Positions 20,751 through 30,226 of a stretch of DNA of 30,226 bases are shown in pieces; the first letter of the stretch is position 1; each line of letters opens with the position of its first letter. The translations under genes and the position numbers were made by a program. The stretch comes from Auxenochlorella pyrenoidosa (taxonomy: Eukaryota > Chlorophyta > Trebouxiophyceae > Chlorellales > Chlorellaceae), in the NCBI GenBank assembly GCA_001430745.1, contig KQ481956.1, positions 539,580 through 569,805 on the forward strand, read 5' to 3'. The notes under the pieces were generated by a model. The model saw nothing but the letters and a program-made list of their open reading frames with translations, ran no database searches and had not been told where the DNA came from.

Positions 20751-21571
20751 GCAGAGCAAGGACAAGAGCACTGCAAGACGCTTCAATGCCTGCAGCCATG
20801 CTGTCGGCTCCTTGCATCAGGCAGTGCCCTGCAGTCTGTGCATCAGTATCCTGTGTGGACTGCTGACGGTCGGACAACTGTTGTTGAATCATGAGTGCAC
20901 ACCTCGCGGTTTGAATTGAGTGTGAGACAAGGGCTGCAGCAGGGAGCACAACGGGAGGCGCCCGTGCTGAATTTGAACGCAGTGTTGGGACAGCACTGCT
21001 GCAGCGGTCTTCATGGGCCGGCCGCCTCGTTTTGCTTGAAGAAGGCATGGCCTACGCTGAAATGGCTATCACACTGGCTCATGAGCAGGCAGGGGGGGAG
21101 GGGGGCCGAACCGCGCCGCCGTAGCACGCCGCAGTGCCACATCACTTGGCTGCGACTAGACGGGGCAGCGCGCGCTCTCGCCGCTCATACTTTGTCTCGT
21201 GGCTCTGCTCCACCCGATTCCGCGCCTAGCCCGGCATGAGAGCCCCGCACCGGGCCCCATCTTGAAGCAAGCCGCCGCTTTCCCCAGTCCACGCCCGCCC
21301 TGAGCTTGTGATCGCTGTGTGGGCCTGGCTGGAGCCCGTAGGGATCCCTGTGGGCCCAGTGCTCTGCGGCCGCCACTAGCGGCACCGCTCACTGGCGCCT
21401 GTCCGAGGTGAGGTCCAGCGCTGCGCCCTCAACTGCACGCGACATTGGCACGCCTGCCGCTGTACCCACATCTTTCTCGTTTGTTTGACCAATATTGCTT
21501 GAACATAGGCCCACCTGTCGCCGTGCCCATGCCTGGTTGACGCCGCAGGTCGTCGTGCTGGCCGGCACGCC
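20751..21571. promoter_or_regulatory. Intergenic region upstream of family member 3
   Basis: 820 bp between the TGA of member 2 and the ATG of member 3. It should hold the 3' end of one and the promoter of the other. No TGTAA was found after member 2, and no promoter element can be named. A small AT-rich patch sits near 21475-21510. No gene is supported here. Confidence 0.5.
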
Positions 21572-24500
21572 ATGGCGCCGCCCCCGCTTGCCCAGCCCAG
21601 AATCGGGCTGCGCCGTCCAGCGTCCGGGCAGGCCCGGGCAGGTGCAGGTCTTGCACAGCAGCAGCATCAGCAGCAGCAGCAGCAGCAGCCGGAGGGCAGG
21701 GAAGTGGCGGCAGTGTCGCATCCGCGTGCACAGCAGCCTAAGCAGAACAGCAAGCCAGCGGCTGCATCAGCGGCACGCACAGTGGCAGAGCCCGACGCTG
21801 TCTGGCAGGTGGGCTGTCAGTGAGTTTAGGGGCCAGCCAGTGTGGTCAGCAGGCAGCCAGAGGCGTGTGCCCGCTTGCTGTGAGCCAGCATGTCTGTCAG
21901 CATGCCTGCCGCCCGGTTTGCACTGCAAAGCCCTTTGTCCCAAGCAGCAGGATGCGCGGCCGGTCCCCTGAGTGGAGACCAGTGAGCAAGCGCCTTGCCT
22001 GTGCTCTCCTGCGCCTGCCGCAGGGTTTCTGCCCGCAGGGGCGCACGCTCCAGCCTTCCTCAACGGGTGCCCGCCACTGGCGGTTTGAGCAGGGGAGCGG
22101 AGAGGAGGGCAGCCGGTACTGCGCAGTGCGGCTGTTAGGTGGGTGGGGCCAGGGGATGCAGGGGAGGAGGGCGCGCTGCAGGTATGGAAGGGTTGGTAGG
22201 GGGGCGGGGGTGCAAAAAGCCGGCTGCATGAGGCTCGGTACAGGCGTGCCGCGCACCCTGGCCTGGCCCTCGGAAGCCGCGGCGGGGGGCTCGAGCTTGC
22301 GCCGCCCTGCCTCCACTCACACTCTTTGCTGCGCAGACGGCGTGCTGAATGAGCGCGCAACAGCGGTGCCGAAGCCGGTGCTCGACCTGCTGGGCGTGGA
22401 GGTTGTGGGAGACGAGCGCAGGGTGGGTGGGGCCCCGCCCCATCAGTGCTGCTGGGGGTCTGGTTGCGTGGCTTTTGCCCAACCACTCAGGCTGGGATTG
22501 GTGGCATGCTGTTCCTCGATGCTGAAGCCCCCGGCTGCATGCATGCTGCCCCACTCGCATGCCTTCCCACCGCTCGCCAGCTGCCCAGCCGGTGCTGCCT
22601 CGCACAGTCTCGTGCTCAGCACCTGAGTGCACAAGATGCCTTGCGTGCTGCACCCGCCAGTGCAGAGGCTGCAGGTCTACCCACCCGGCGCCGTGACCAG
22701 CAGGGGTGGCCTGCGCCCGGGCGCTGAGGCGGCGGAGCTGACGGTCCGGAGGAAGAGCAGCTACAGTGAGCCCCGAGGGGAGGGTCGCGGCGCGGTGCTG
22801 GGTGGGGGCTCCTGGGTGCTGCACCCGCTTTGGTCTGAGTGAAGGCCCGGGCTGCCAGGGTGGGGTGCAGGGAGCTGGCCCTGCCAAGGCATGGTGGCAC
22901 GGCCGAGGCAGCCGCTCTGCCCATGCCTTGCCGCCCAAGACAGGGAGCCAGAAGTGCTGCCTTGCATCTTTTTGCGCTGCCAGCGGCTCCCCACCCATCC
23001 ACCCAAGCAAGCATGCCTCATGCTCACTGCCCTGTGCACCACCAGTTGTTGCGACCGGCATCTGCGGGCCCATCATCCACATCGGCGACGTTAAGGCTGC
23101 GCGCGACTCCTGGCTGGTGCTTGCCGCCCTGCCAGGCACGGAAGCCGGCCTGGCCGCCCACATCTTCCCGCCAGGTTCCCAGGTGGGCGCAGCACCTTTT
23201 GCTGTGGTTGTGCTGCAGGGCTGGGGCCCAACGTGCCGGGTGGCCATGGCGGGCGGCGTGGCGGGAGGCACGCAGCCTGTCGGGCGGCAGGCATCAGGTC
23301 GTCAGCTTGCGCCCCTGTCCCTGCCCTCCCCACCAGCTGCCTGCGGCGCCCCGCCCCCCTTCAGCTACGGCTGCCGCCCTGACCATGCTGCATCTCGCGC
23401 CTGCCCCCTTGCGCGCAGGAGGCGCTGCTGCTGCTGGGAGCGGATGAGCTGCGCACGCAGGAGGGGGGCAGTCGCAGCACGCGCCAGCGTGCAGAGGGGC
23501 AGGCACAGCAGCTGCAGGGGAGCTCGCGGAAGCGCAAGCAAGCAGAGCAGGAGGGAGAGGAGGAGCAGGAGCAGCACCCGCAGGCCAGCTTGCAGAGGCG
23601 CAGGCAGCCAAAACGGCAGCGCCAGCAGGAGGACGAGCAGCAGCAGCGCGGCAGTCGCAGTGAGGGCATGGAAGCGCTCATTCTCCTGGGCGATGCCGCG
23701 TCAGAAGAGGCGGCGCGGCGCACCCCGGACGTGACCGCTGCCGCCGCGCCAGCCGCTGCTGTGTGCACGCGAGGAGCGCATTTGAACGGAGCGAAGCAGC
23801 CCGCAGCCAAGGGGGCAGCGACGGCAGCCGAGGCGGGCAGCAGGGCTGTGAAGAAGCAGAAGACAGGCAAGCGCCGCAGAGAGGAGGAGGATGCCATCAC
23901 CAGGCAGCAGCAGCAGCAGCAGGGCAGTGCTGCTCCCTCGGCCCTTGCCTCCCGCCTGCTGGCGATGGCCAGTGAGGCCGGTGAGCAGCGCCCCACGCGC
24001 CGGCCAAAGCTCACGCCCGAGGAGCTGGCCAAGCATGGGGTGTTCCAGCTTCTGCTGGTGCACAGAGAGCAGGACAGCGACACTGCAGCAGAGCAGGCAG
24101 AAGAACCTCCAGGCCAGCTGGCAGCGGAAGCGGAAGAACCACCAGCAGTCGCGAGGCCGGCGGATGCGTCTGGTCGCAAGCGCAGCCGAGGGATGCAGCA
24201 GGCAGGTGCAGCTGGTGGCAGAAGGAGCAGGCAGATGCCCCAGCAGCAGGCTGGCGGGCCGGCAGAGCCAGCAGACCAGCAGGCAGCGGCAGGCGTGCGT
24301 CGCAGCAGCCCGGCACCAAAGCAGCCGTCGGGAAGGGCAGAGCACTCAATGCCGGGCAGCAGGGCGGCGCTGTGGTCCCCTGCCGTGGGTGCTGCCGCTG
24401 CCGAGCTTGCCGACCAAGCGCTGGCGGATGCGGCACAAGGGCTGGGCAGTCGCAGCACAGGTATGGCCCAGCGCCAGGCAGGTAGCACCGCCAACAACAC

Positions 24501-27048
24501 GCGCATGCGCTGCAGCGCTGTTGGTCGTCGCCTTGTGCTCCCGCTTCCACTGCGGCCCCTGCTGGATTTGCCAAGCGCCCAGTCGTGAGCCCGCCCCCAG
24601 CCCCAGCCCGGGGGCCTGCGGGTGCTTGCCTGCCACCGTGCTGCCTTACAGCACGCCCCCAACCCCCCAACCCACCCCACCCCAATGCAGGCAGGCGGGG
24701 CGCAGCGCCTAGTGACGATGCAGCCGCACCCACGCCGCAACCCTCGCAGCCCCCGCAGCTGGCCCCTGAGCGTCCCGAGGAGCAGGGGCCGGAGGAGGCT
24801 GTCGCCGCCGCCGCTGCAGGCGTCCGCGGCACACTGCTCAGCCTGACCACGCAGCTGGTGGGCAGCGCTGCTGGCGGGGGGTCTGCGCTGCCCGCGACAC
24901 TGCAGCGCTCCATGGCAGTCATGAGGAGCTACCTGCGCGGGCAGCAGCGGGCAGGGAACCTGCCGGCAGAGGCGGCGGCGGCGGCAGCGACGCTGGGGTT
25001 CCTGGGCCCAACCGCGCCAAGCCAAGAGCCAGGCGGCAGCCAAGGTGAGCAGCTAGGCCGCCCTGCAAGCGCGCGCAGCCCGCTGGCAAGATGCCTGAGG
25101 CGGTGCATGCAGGCGGTGATGCTGCCCGGGGTGCAGGGAGGTGCGTGCCCTCTGGCCTGGAGCGGACGGGCTGCAGGGCCCGTCCGCCAAGTGCACTGGC
25201 AGGGCCCTGCCCAGCGCATCTGCCAGCTGCGACCCAGGACTAGCCCTCCTCCCTGCTCCGCGCGCAGGCGCCAGCGATGGCGAGCAGCCGCCCCGCGGCG
25301 CAGCGGGTGAGTTGCGCTTTCTGCCCTGGGGGGGCGCGGATGCTCGGCAGGCTGTTGTAGCAGGGCTGACCGACGCGGCCTGCCCGGTTTGGGTTGTTGC
25401 CTGCAAGCGGGGCCCTCCTCCGGGCAGCGCGGAGCTGGGAGGGCTCGCTCTGGTTGGGGCGGCGGGGGCACCCGGTGCGGCAGGGGCACGTGCCCGAGCG
25501 CCAGGCCAGGGTCGTGCAAGCCTGCAGCGTGGGCCCTGCATGGTGTTGGGCAAGCTTGGGGTGCGGTACATGACGTAGCTGTGGGCGGGCCTCGCCTCAC
25601 GTCATCCTGGCGCGCGCACCTGCTGCGCAGCAACTCGCCGGGTGCCCCCCGGGACTGCAGGCGACAGCGGGGCGGAGGGCGACACGGAGTCGTCGACGAC
25701 GGGCGGGTCGGGCAACGACTCGGGTGAGTCGCGCTCCCTGCCCTGGAGCTGTGGGACAGCACGACACAGCCAAGCAGGTCCTGCCCTTGGTGTTTGCAGG
25801 AAAAGGCTTTATTGTCTTGTTGGAGGGCAGGGAAGCAGCTGAACCGGCGTGACATGCCGGGCTGGCCTGGGCCAGCCCGCAAGTGTGGTTGCACGGGTGC
25901 ATCAGCTGTGCCCTTGACCCTGGCCATTTGGCGCCCCTCCGCTCCTGCTGCAGACGTCAGCTTGGATGAGGAGGCGCCGCAGCAGCCAGCGCCAGCAGGG
26001 GCCGCAGGCGGTGAGGGAGAGCAGCAGCTGGCGCCAGCGGCGGCAGACGCCCGGGGTGAGCGGGGGCAGAGGGGCATGCTGCGCACTTCCCAGTGAATGG
26101 GGGGCGCGCGCCAGGCTGTGTCGTGCAAGGCGGCATGGTAAGGCAAGCAGGGCGTGCGCGTGCTGTGCTGGACGAGGGCGGCGTTTCTGGCGGCCGATTG
26201 CCCTGAGACAGCAGTTGCACAGCGGCTGGCTGGCTGAGGAGGGCAGAGAGGCAAACGCGTTTGTTGCGCGTGGTTGGCAGGCACAGCCCGGCAAGCTGTG
26301 GTGCTGCCAAGGCGAGCCGGGCACGTGATGGGCACAGCAGCGGCGCATGCATGTGGGTGCAGCCCATCGTGATCTGCTCACCCCTGCCGCCGTGCCGCCC
26401 GCTACTGTGCCGTCATGCCAGTGTCCGCAATCCTGCGCTGCCCAAACCCTGCTCGGGCCGCGTGCTTGCAGGCAAGGAGGGGGCCCAGGCTGCGCTGGCG
26501 CAGGAGATTGACCTGGAGGCGCCGTCAGACGGTGGGGCGGGGGCAATAGGCCGGCGTGCAGGTGCAGAGCAGGCTGACGGGCGTGCGGCTTGGAGGCCGC
26601 GAGAGGCGCAGCGCACGAGCCTCGTGGCCAGCTTGAGATGCTGAGGTGACGGGTGTTTTTTATGTGCACACCCTGCTGGCATATCGCCGCTGGCGTGCAA
26701 GCGGCAGCCGGCAGAGCTGCAGCGCACCCCCCCCCCCAGCAGGCGCGGACGCCGATGAGGATGAGCTGCAGGAGCAGACGGTCGAGGAGACAGAGGGGGG
26801 GGAGGGCGCATCCCAAGGTGGGGCGGGGCGCCCGACGTCTCAGCTGCTGGCGTGGCTTCCAGTGGTGGTGGGCACTTGCAGGGCAGGCAGGGCGCAGTTA
26901 GGAGTGCGGGGGCAGCAGCAGGAACGCCCCGCCTCTCCCGCCTCTGCCATGTGCAGCTCCCATTACCAGCCCTGCACCCAGAGCACCCGGCCATGTCTGT
27001 GCCTGCCTGCTTGCAGATTCGAGCGAGGAAGAAAGCGACGAGGACTAG
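21572..27048 (+). CDS. Tandem-family member 3 (unknown family), basic middle region and acidic C-terminal tail
   Basis: Best-preserved member; function unknown. Predicted exons: 21572-21808, 22024-22138, 22337-22422, 22666-22765, 23046-23182, 23419-24460, 24691-25044, 25268-25306, 25661-25723, 25954-26055, 26472-26531, 26743-26817, 27017-27048. All introns are GT-AG and phases close, giving 813 residues to TAG. Residues 1-79 are Gln-rich. About 76-225 is the shared module (WQGFCPQGRTL, HWRFEQGSGEEGSRYCAVRL, GVLNERATAVPKPVLDLLG, SWLVLAALPGTEAGLAAHIF). About 226-572 is Lys/Arg/Gln/Glu-rich with nuclear-signal-like SSRKRKQ, RRRQPKRQRQQ and KKQKTGKRRREEED, and it repeats its own opening (EALLLLGADE, later MEALILLGDA). 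The next exon holds MRSYLRGQQRAGNLP. The last exons code for an acidic tail ending DSSEEESDED. The final exon remains open after the TAG to a good donor at 27074 and is phase-compatible with an exon at 27352-27407 ending in TGA. A chromatin-associated role is inference from composition only. Confidence 0.78.
21656..21689 (+). repeat. CAG/CAT repeat coding for Gln/His in family member 3
   Basis: About eleven CAG or CAT units in the first exon, read as a Gln-rich tract with one His (AQQQHQQQQQQQPEG). Member 2 has Ala/Gln-rich sequence at the matching place, before the conserved module. Confidence 0.85.
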
Positions 27049-27496
27049 CAGTTGGCGCAGCAGCAGCTGGAAGGTGAGTCGGGCATCAGAGGTGTCGGTA
27101 CGGATGGAAATAGCACTGCAGGCACTGCTGTTGCGGGCTGCCTGCCCGCCTCCTTGCCCGATACCCGCCGCTTGCCCGACTGCCCGCCTGCGCCAGGGGC
27201 AGCACCGGGGGAGTGCTGCTAGACATGGGAAAGCAGAAGGAGGGCATGGAGGGAGCCCCTTTGAATCATGCCCTTGCCTTGGCAGTGGCCCTCGGTCCGG
27301 CCTTCCCTACATCATGCTCCTACCTTGACCGCACCTCCTGCCTGCCAGCAGACGCGAGCGATGTCAACAATGCGCCGCAGTCCCCGCCCTCTGATGCGTT
27401 CGAGTGATGCGGAAAGGCCGGGCCAGCTCATGCCCACACTTGCTTGTGCGCTCACATGGCATGCGGCTGTACAAGCATTTTGTCAACAGTGCTGGC

Positions 27497-27501
27497 TGTA
27501 A
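27497..27501 (+). terminator. TGTAA polyadenylation signal
   Basis: TGTAA 90 bases after the TGA at 27405-27407 but about 450 bases after the TAG at 27046-27048. The spacing favours a transcript of family member 3 that includes the exon at 27352-27407, either as coding sequence or as spliced 3' UTR. Confidence 0.55.
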
Positions 27502-27749
27502 CAGCAGCAAAGTATGAGGAGGCAGCCAACGATACCAAAGAGCAGGGCGGAGAGAGGAAGGAGGAGCAACAGCGAACTGCCGATGGCCAGCCGTGTGCTG
27601 TCTACCTCGCCCCGTGGAGTAGGCCTGCAATGCACAGTTCAGGGGCTTGAGTGGGCAGGACCGCAGCCAGCACAGGGCATCCTGCTGCCTGCCGCCGCCA
27701 GGGGCATGTCGCAACCCCCCGCGACATTGGCGCCACCCCGACCCACCTG

Positions 27750-29729
27750 TCAGGCTTGCTGCAGGCTGCCAACCGAGTGGTTGATCTCCTTGCCATAGGA
27801 CCGGGAGAAGAGCAGGAAGGGGCGGCGCTGGCTAAGCAGCAGCTGGACGGCGGCTGCACTCAGGGTGCAAAGGCCTGAGGTAAGAGGGTTGCCGGCCAGC
27901 AGTGACGGCACAAGGCTAATGAGCACGCAGTCAGGTATGCAAGGTGGGCGAAGCAAGCACACCAGCAACGGGCGTCGAGCAGCCCCAACGTGCCGCTGCC
28001 CCCACCGCCGCACCTGCCATCAGGCGGTCGTACTCCTCCCCGTCCTCGTGGTGCAGCCGCAGCACGGAGTAGCCCTGCCTCTGTGCAGCGGGCATGGCCG
28101 AGAGAGGAGGTGCGGCGATGGGCTGGCATGGCAGATTGACAGCCGTCGCCATACAGAGCAAGGCAGCGTACAGAAGCAAGGACAATGTGCCTGCAACCGC
28201 CAGTCGCAACCACCAGCATTTACTGGCCTGGACTGATGTGCGCAATGAACGATCTGTGTGGCGCCGAGTGCCCACCGTGCCCGACATTCCCAACGCTGCG
28301 CTTCACCCTGCCTGTTCCCTTAACCCTTACCAGGGCCGCGGTGTTGAACGCCTCGTCCCGCCGCTCCTGCTCCTCCAGGGACTGCCCTGTGAAGACGTGG
28401 CCCTCCTCAAAGTGCTGAGCGCCGTCCACCTGCAGCGCAGCGGGGGGCGGGGGCAGAGCTCATCAGTGCATTGCAAAGCACCAAGGCAGCGCGCAAAGCG
28501 GGTAGAGCGTGCAATGAGTTGGCGCCCATCCAGACATGCACACAGGCCACAATGAGGCCAACCCGCCCAGCGTTTTCCTTGCCACCGACCGCCCACCTGC
28601 ACCAGCAGGTACAGCAGCTCTCCGGCGTTGTACTGGACAAAAATTAGCACGTCTGCTGCCGCATAGCGCTCGTTGCGCCGCTCTTTCAGCAGGCGCACCT
28701 GCCAAGACACAACCAAAGGGGCGGTGGCTAGGGTGGGCAAGTGGGGTGGTCCAGGGCTTCCTGTGACAAACGCTCCTCTCGTTTTGTAGAGGCAATGGAG
28801 CACCCTGTGGATGAATTTACCAACACAAAGCAGGAGGTACACGGGCCGCGTTGGCAGCCATAGCAGCAGAGGGCGCGCCGGCAGGCTGCTCCGAGCTTTT
28901 AAATGTGTTTGCATGAAGAATGTGCAGCCGGGGGGTTCCTGGGGTGACCCCTGAACGGGCACTTCTGGACTGGGTCAGTCCACGAGCCCCCTGGACTGGC
29001 GTGGACTGGGTTCCAGTCCAGCTGGACTGGGCCCCATTTTTTCCCACGTCCACCCTACCTCGGCCACCACGCCGCCGCGCAGGCGGGCCTCCCCCAGCTG
29101 GCGCTGCGCCACACGCCGCGCCGACAGCTCGGGGCCGGATGCGTCCACCCCCTTGTTGCGCTGCTCCTTGCAGATGCGGCAGGGCGGCCGGAAACTGTCC
29201 GGCTCGTCGCTCGCCTGGTTGCATATGGCGCGCACGGTCATGAGCTGCACGTGCACGCGGCAGGCGAGGCTGAAGAAGAGCCTGGCGGGGTTGCTGACGT
29301 ACAAGTCAGCTTCGGACCTGCCTTGCAGGGCGTTGAGCTGTGCGTCATAGGCGGCGCGCACTGACACGGGCACAGGCTTGGGCTGAGGGCCGCGTTGGCG
29401 CTTTGGCGGCGGCGCCAGGAGCGGGGTGTGGCTGCTGAGCGACTGCCGCCGCTTATTGGGCTGCTGAAGCGGCGAGGCGCTGCAGCGGCGACAAGCGGCA
29501 GGGAGGGTCAGGGGTCAACAAGCTCACTGCAGGTCCCTGGACCTCTTCCAGCAACATGCATGCAGCTCCCAGGCTATGGCTGCAGGCAAGTTGCAGGCCA
29601 GCAGTGGCCCACTTGAATTCGCACTTTGCCGGCGCAGCATCCCAGTGCGGCGATTCACCTTGTTTGCATTGACCGGTGAGGCGCGGTACCCAAGCTCTCA
29701 GGCGCCGATGCGCAGGAATGCCCAGCCAT
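27750..29729 (-). CDS. Protein with PD-(D/E)XK / RAP-like core
   Basis: Predicted exons from the 5' end: 29729-29659, 29479-29059, 28698-28597, 28429-28331, 28080-28014, 27874-27750. All introns are GT-AG with matching phases, giving 294 residues and a TGA stop. The N-terminus is Pro/Ser/Gln-rich with basic clusters (NKRRQS, PPKRQR), suggesting nuclear location. A Cys-x-x-Cys pair (PCRICKEQRNKG) follows. The C-terminal half has the order RNERYAAADVLIF, YLLVQVDGAQHFEEG, ERRDEAFNTAAL, QGYSVLRLHHED. This resembles the core of DUF559/RAP/Vsr-like PD-(D/E)XK folds, with a beta strand plus VDGxxHF, then an Arg-Asp-containing helix, then a strand VLRL. The position usually Glu in (V/I)EVDG is Gln here, so catalysis may be lost. 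A nuclease-like or RNA-binding role is inference. The start at 29729 was chosen because it supplies the phase 2 needed by the second exon. Convergent with family member 3. Confidence 0.75.
28968..29030. repeat. TGGACTGG direct repeats ending in an 18-bp palindrome, within an intron
   Basis: Four copies of TGGACTGG occur between 28973 and 29030. The last is joined to its reverse complement as CCAGTCCAGCTGGACTGG (29013-29030), a perfect palindrome. The cluster lies in the second intron of the minus-strand gene, close to the donor side. Confidence 0.8.
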
Positions 29730-30226
29730 CGCGACCTGAGCTAGCCGGATCGTGCTTATGCAAGCTCTGCCGCCGATGTAATAGACCACATCAGTGTATA
29801 GAACGCGATTGAAGGTCGGAGGGCTGCTGCAGGGGCTTTTTGGCACCTGACCCTGAGCTGGCGTGCCAGGCTGGAAACTCTGTATGTAACGGCGTGGCTT
29901 AAGGGAGCCGCGTATCGCTTTAGTATGTAAGGCAGCGTATTGTGGGTGACCCCCCGAAGGTCTACAAGGCCCCTTCGCGCAAACTGTGGCACCTCCTTGC
30001 TCCCTTGGCCATGCGTGCCAGGTCAGCACAAACTGCGCCCTCGCGCGCACAAAAAAACGCGGAGGGGGGAAGTCGCCTTCTGCATAAGTGTTTTGTTAGT
30101 GGGGTCATGCACCGCCCTACTGTTTTGCTGGTGGCCGTGCAGGATGGTTGCAGCCCTTGTAGCAAAACACTTGAAACCCATATTCGATTAATCAGAATCG
30201 ATCAATCGGTAAAAATTCGACGTTTT
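29730..30226. other. Upstream region at the window edge, no gene seen
   Basis: About 500 bp upstream of the minus-strand gene, presumably its 5' UTR and promoter. The last 60 bases are AT-rich. A plus-strand TGTAA at 29885-29889 has no supported plus-strand gene before it. Confidence 0.5.

Noticed and set aside
15312..23182. Assignment of the tandem family's module to the plant B3 DNA-binding domain
   Set aside because: The beta-rich pattern was suggestive but none of the B3 signature positions could be matched, so no domain name is given.
24929..26335. 468-residue minus-strand open frame
   Set aside because: Antisense to the exons and introns of family member 3, low-complexity Pro/Ala/Arg/Cys composition, no motif.
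17046..27048. Reassignment of UAG to a sense codon in this nucleus
   Set aside because: Two in-frame TAGs fit the idea, but each has a simpler explanation, and UAG reassignment is known in some ulvophytes rather than Chlorella-like algae. Kept only as a test in the findings.
1..30226. CRISPR arrays, rRNA genes, insertion sequences or viral genes
   Set aside because: No regularly spaced repeats, rRNA-like blocks, transposase motifs or viral hallmark motifs were seen on either strand.

Overview
The window looks like nuclear DNA of a green alga (Chlorophyta, most likely a Chlorella-like trebouxiophyte). It is very GC-rich. Genes are cut into many short exons by introns of roughly 70-550 bp with CAG/TAG acceptors. 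Coding regions carry Ala/Gln/Gly-rich low complexity. The chlorophyte poly(A) signal TGTAA lies downstream of two genes. Recognisable proteins are eukaryotic (an SLC35F6-type transporter and ORC5). The lineage is inferred from these features; no search was run.

Layout: (1) 1-2907, minus strand: ten exons of an SLC35F6-like drug/metabolite transporter, whose C-terminus runs off the window. (2) 2908-4989: AT-richer divergent intergenic DNA. (3) 4990-10603, plus: a 15-exon, about 995-residue coiled-coil protein with a C-terminal basic stretch. (4) 10946-14126, minus: a complete 10-exon ORC5, convergent with (3). (5) 14841-17676, 17677-20750 and 21572-27048 (possibly to 27407), all plus: three tandem members of a family I do not recognise. 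They share a folded module of about 150 residues with the same intron order and phases. The second and third add basic and Gln-rich regions and a second short motif, and the third also has an acidic tail on small phase-1 exons. The first contains a 363-base assembly gap. (6) 27750-29729, minus: a 294-residue protein with a PD-(D/E)XK/RAP-like core, convergent with the third family member.

The main novelty is the tandem family. Homology among its members exposes introns, an intron loss, a likely frameshift, and two in-frame TAG codons after which coding appears to continue. A second theme is GC-AG introns: five are needed to keep frame, all with donors of the form CAG|GCGNG, and the ORC5 one is confirmed by alignment to the conserved ORC5 C-terminus. 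All gene models were built by hand from reading frame, splice-site phase and paralogue comparison, so exon ends are predictions.
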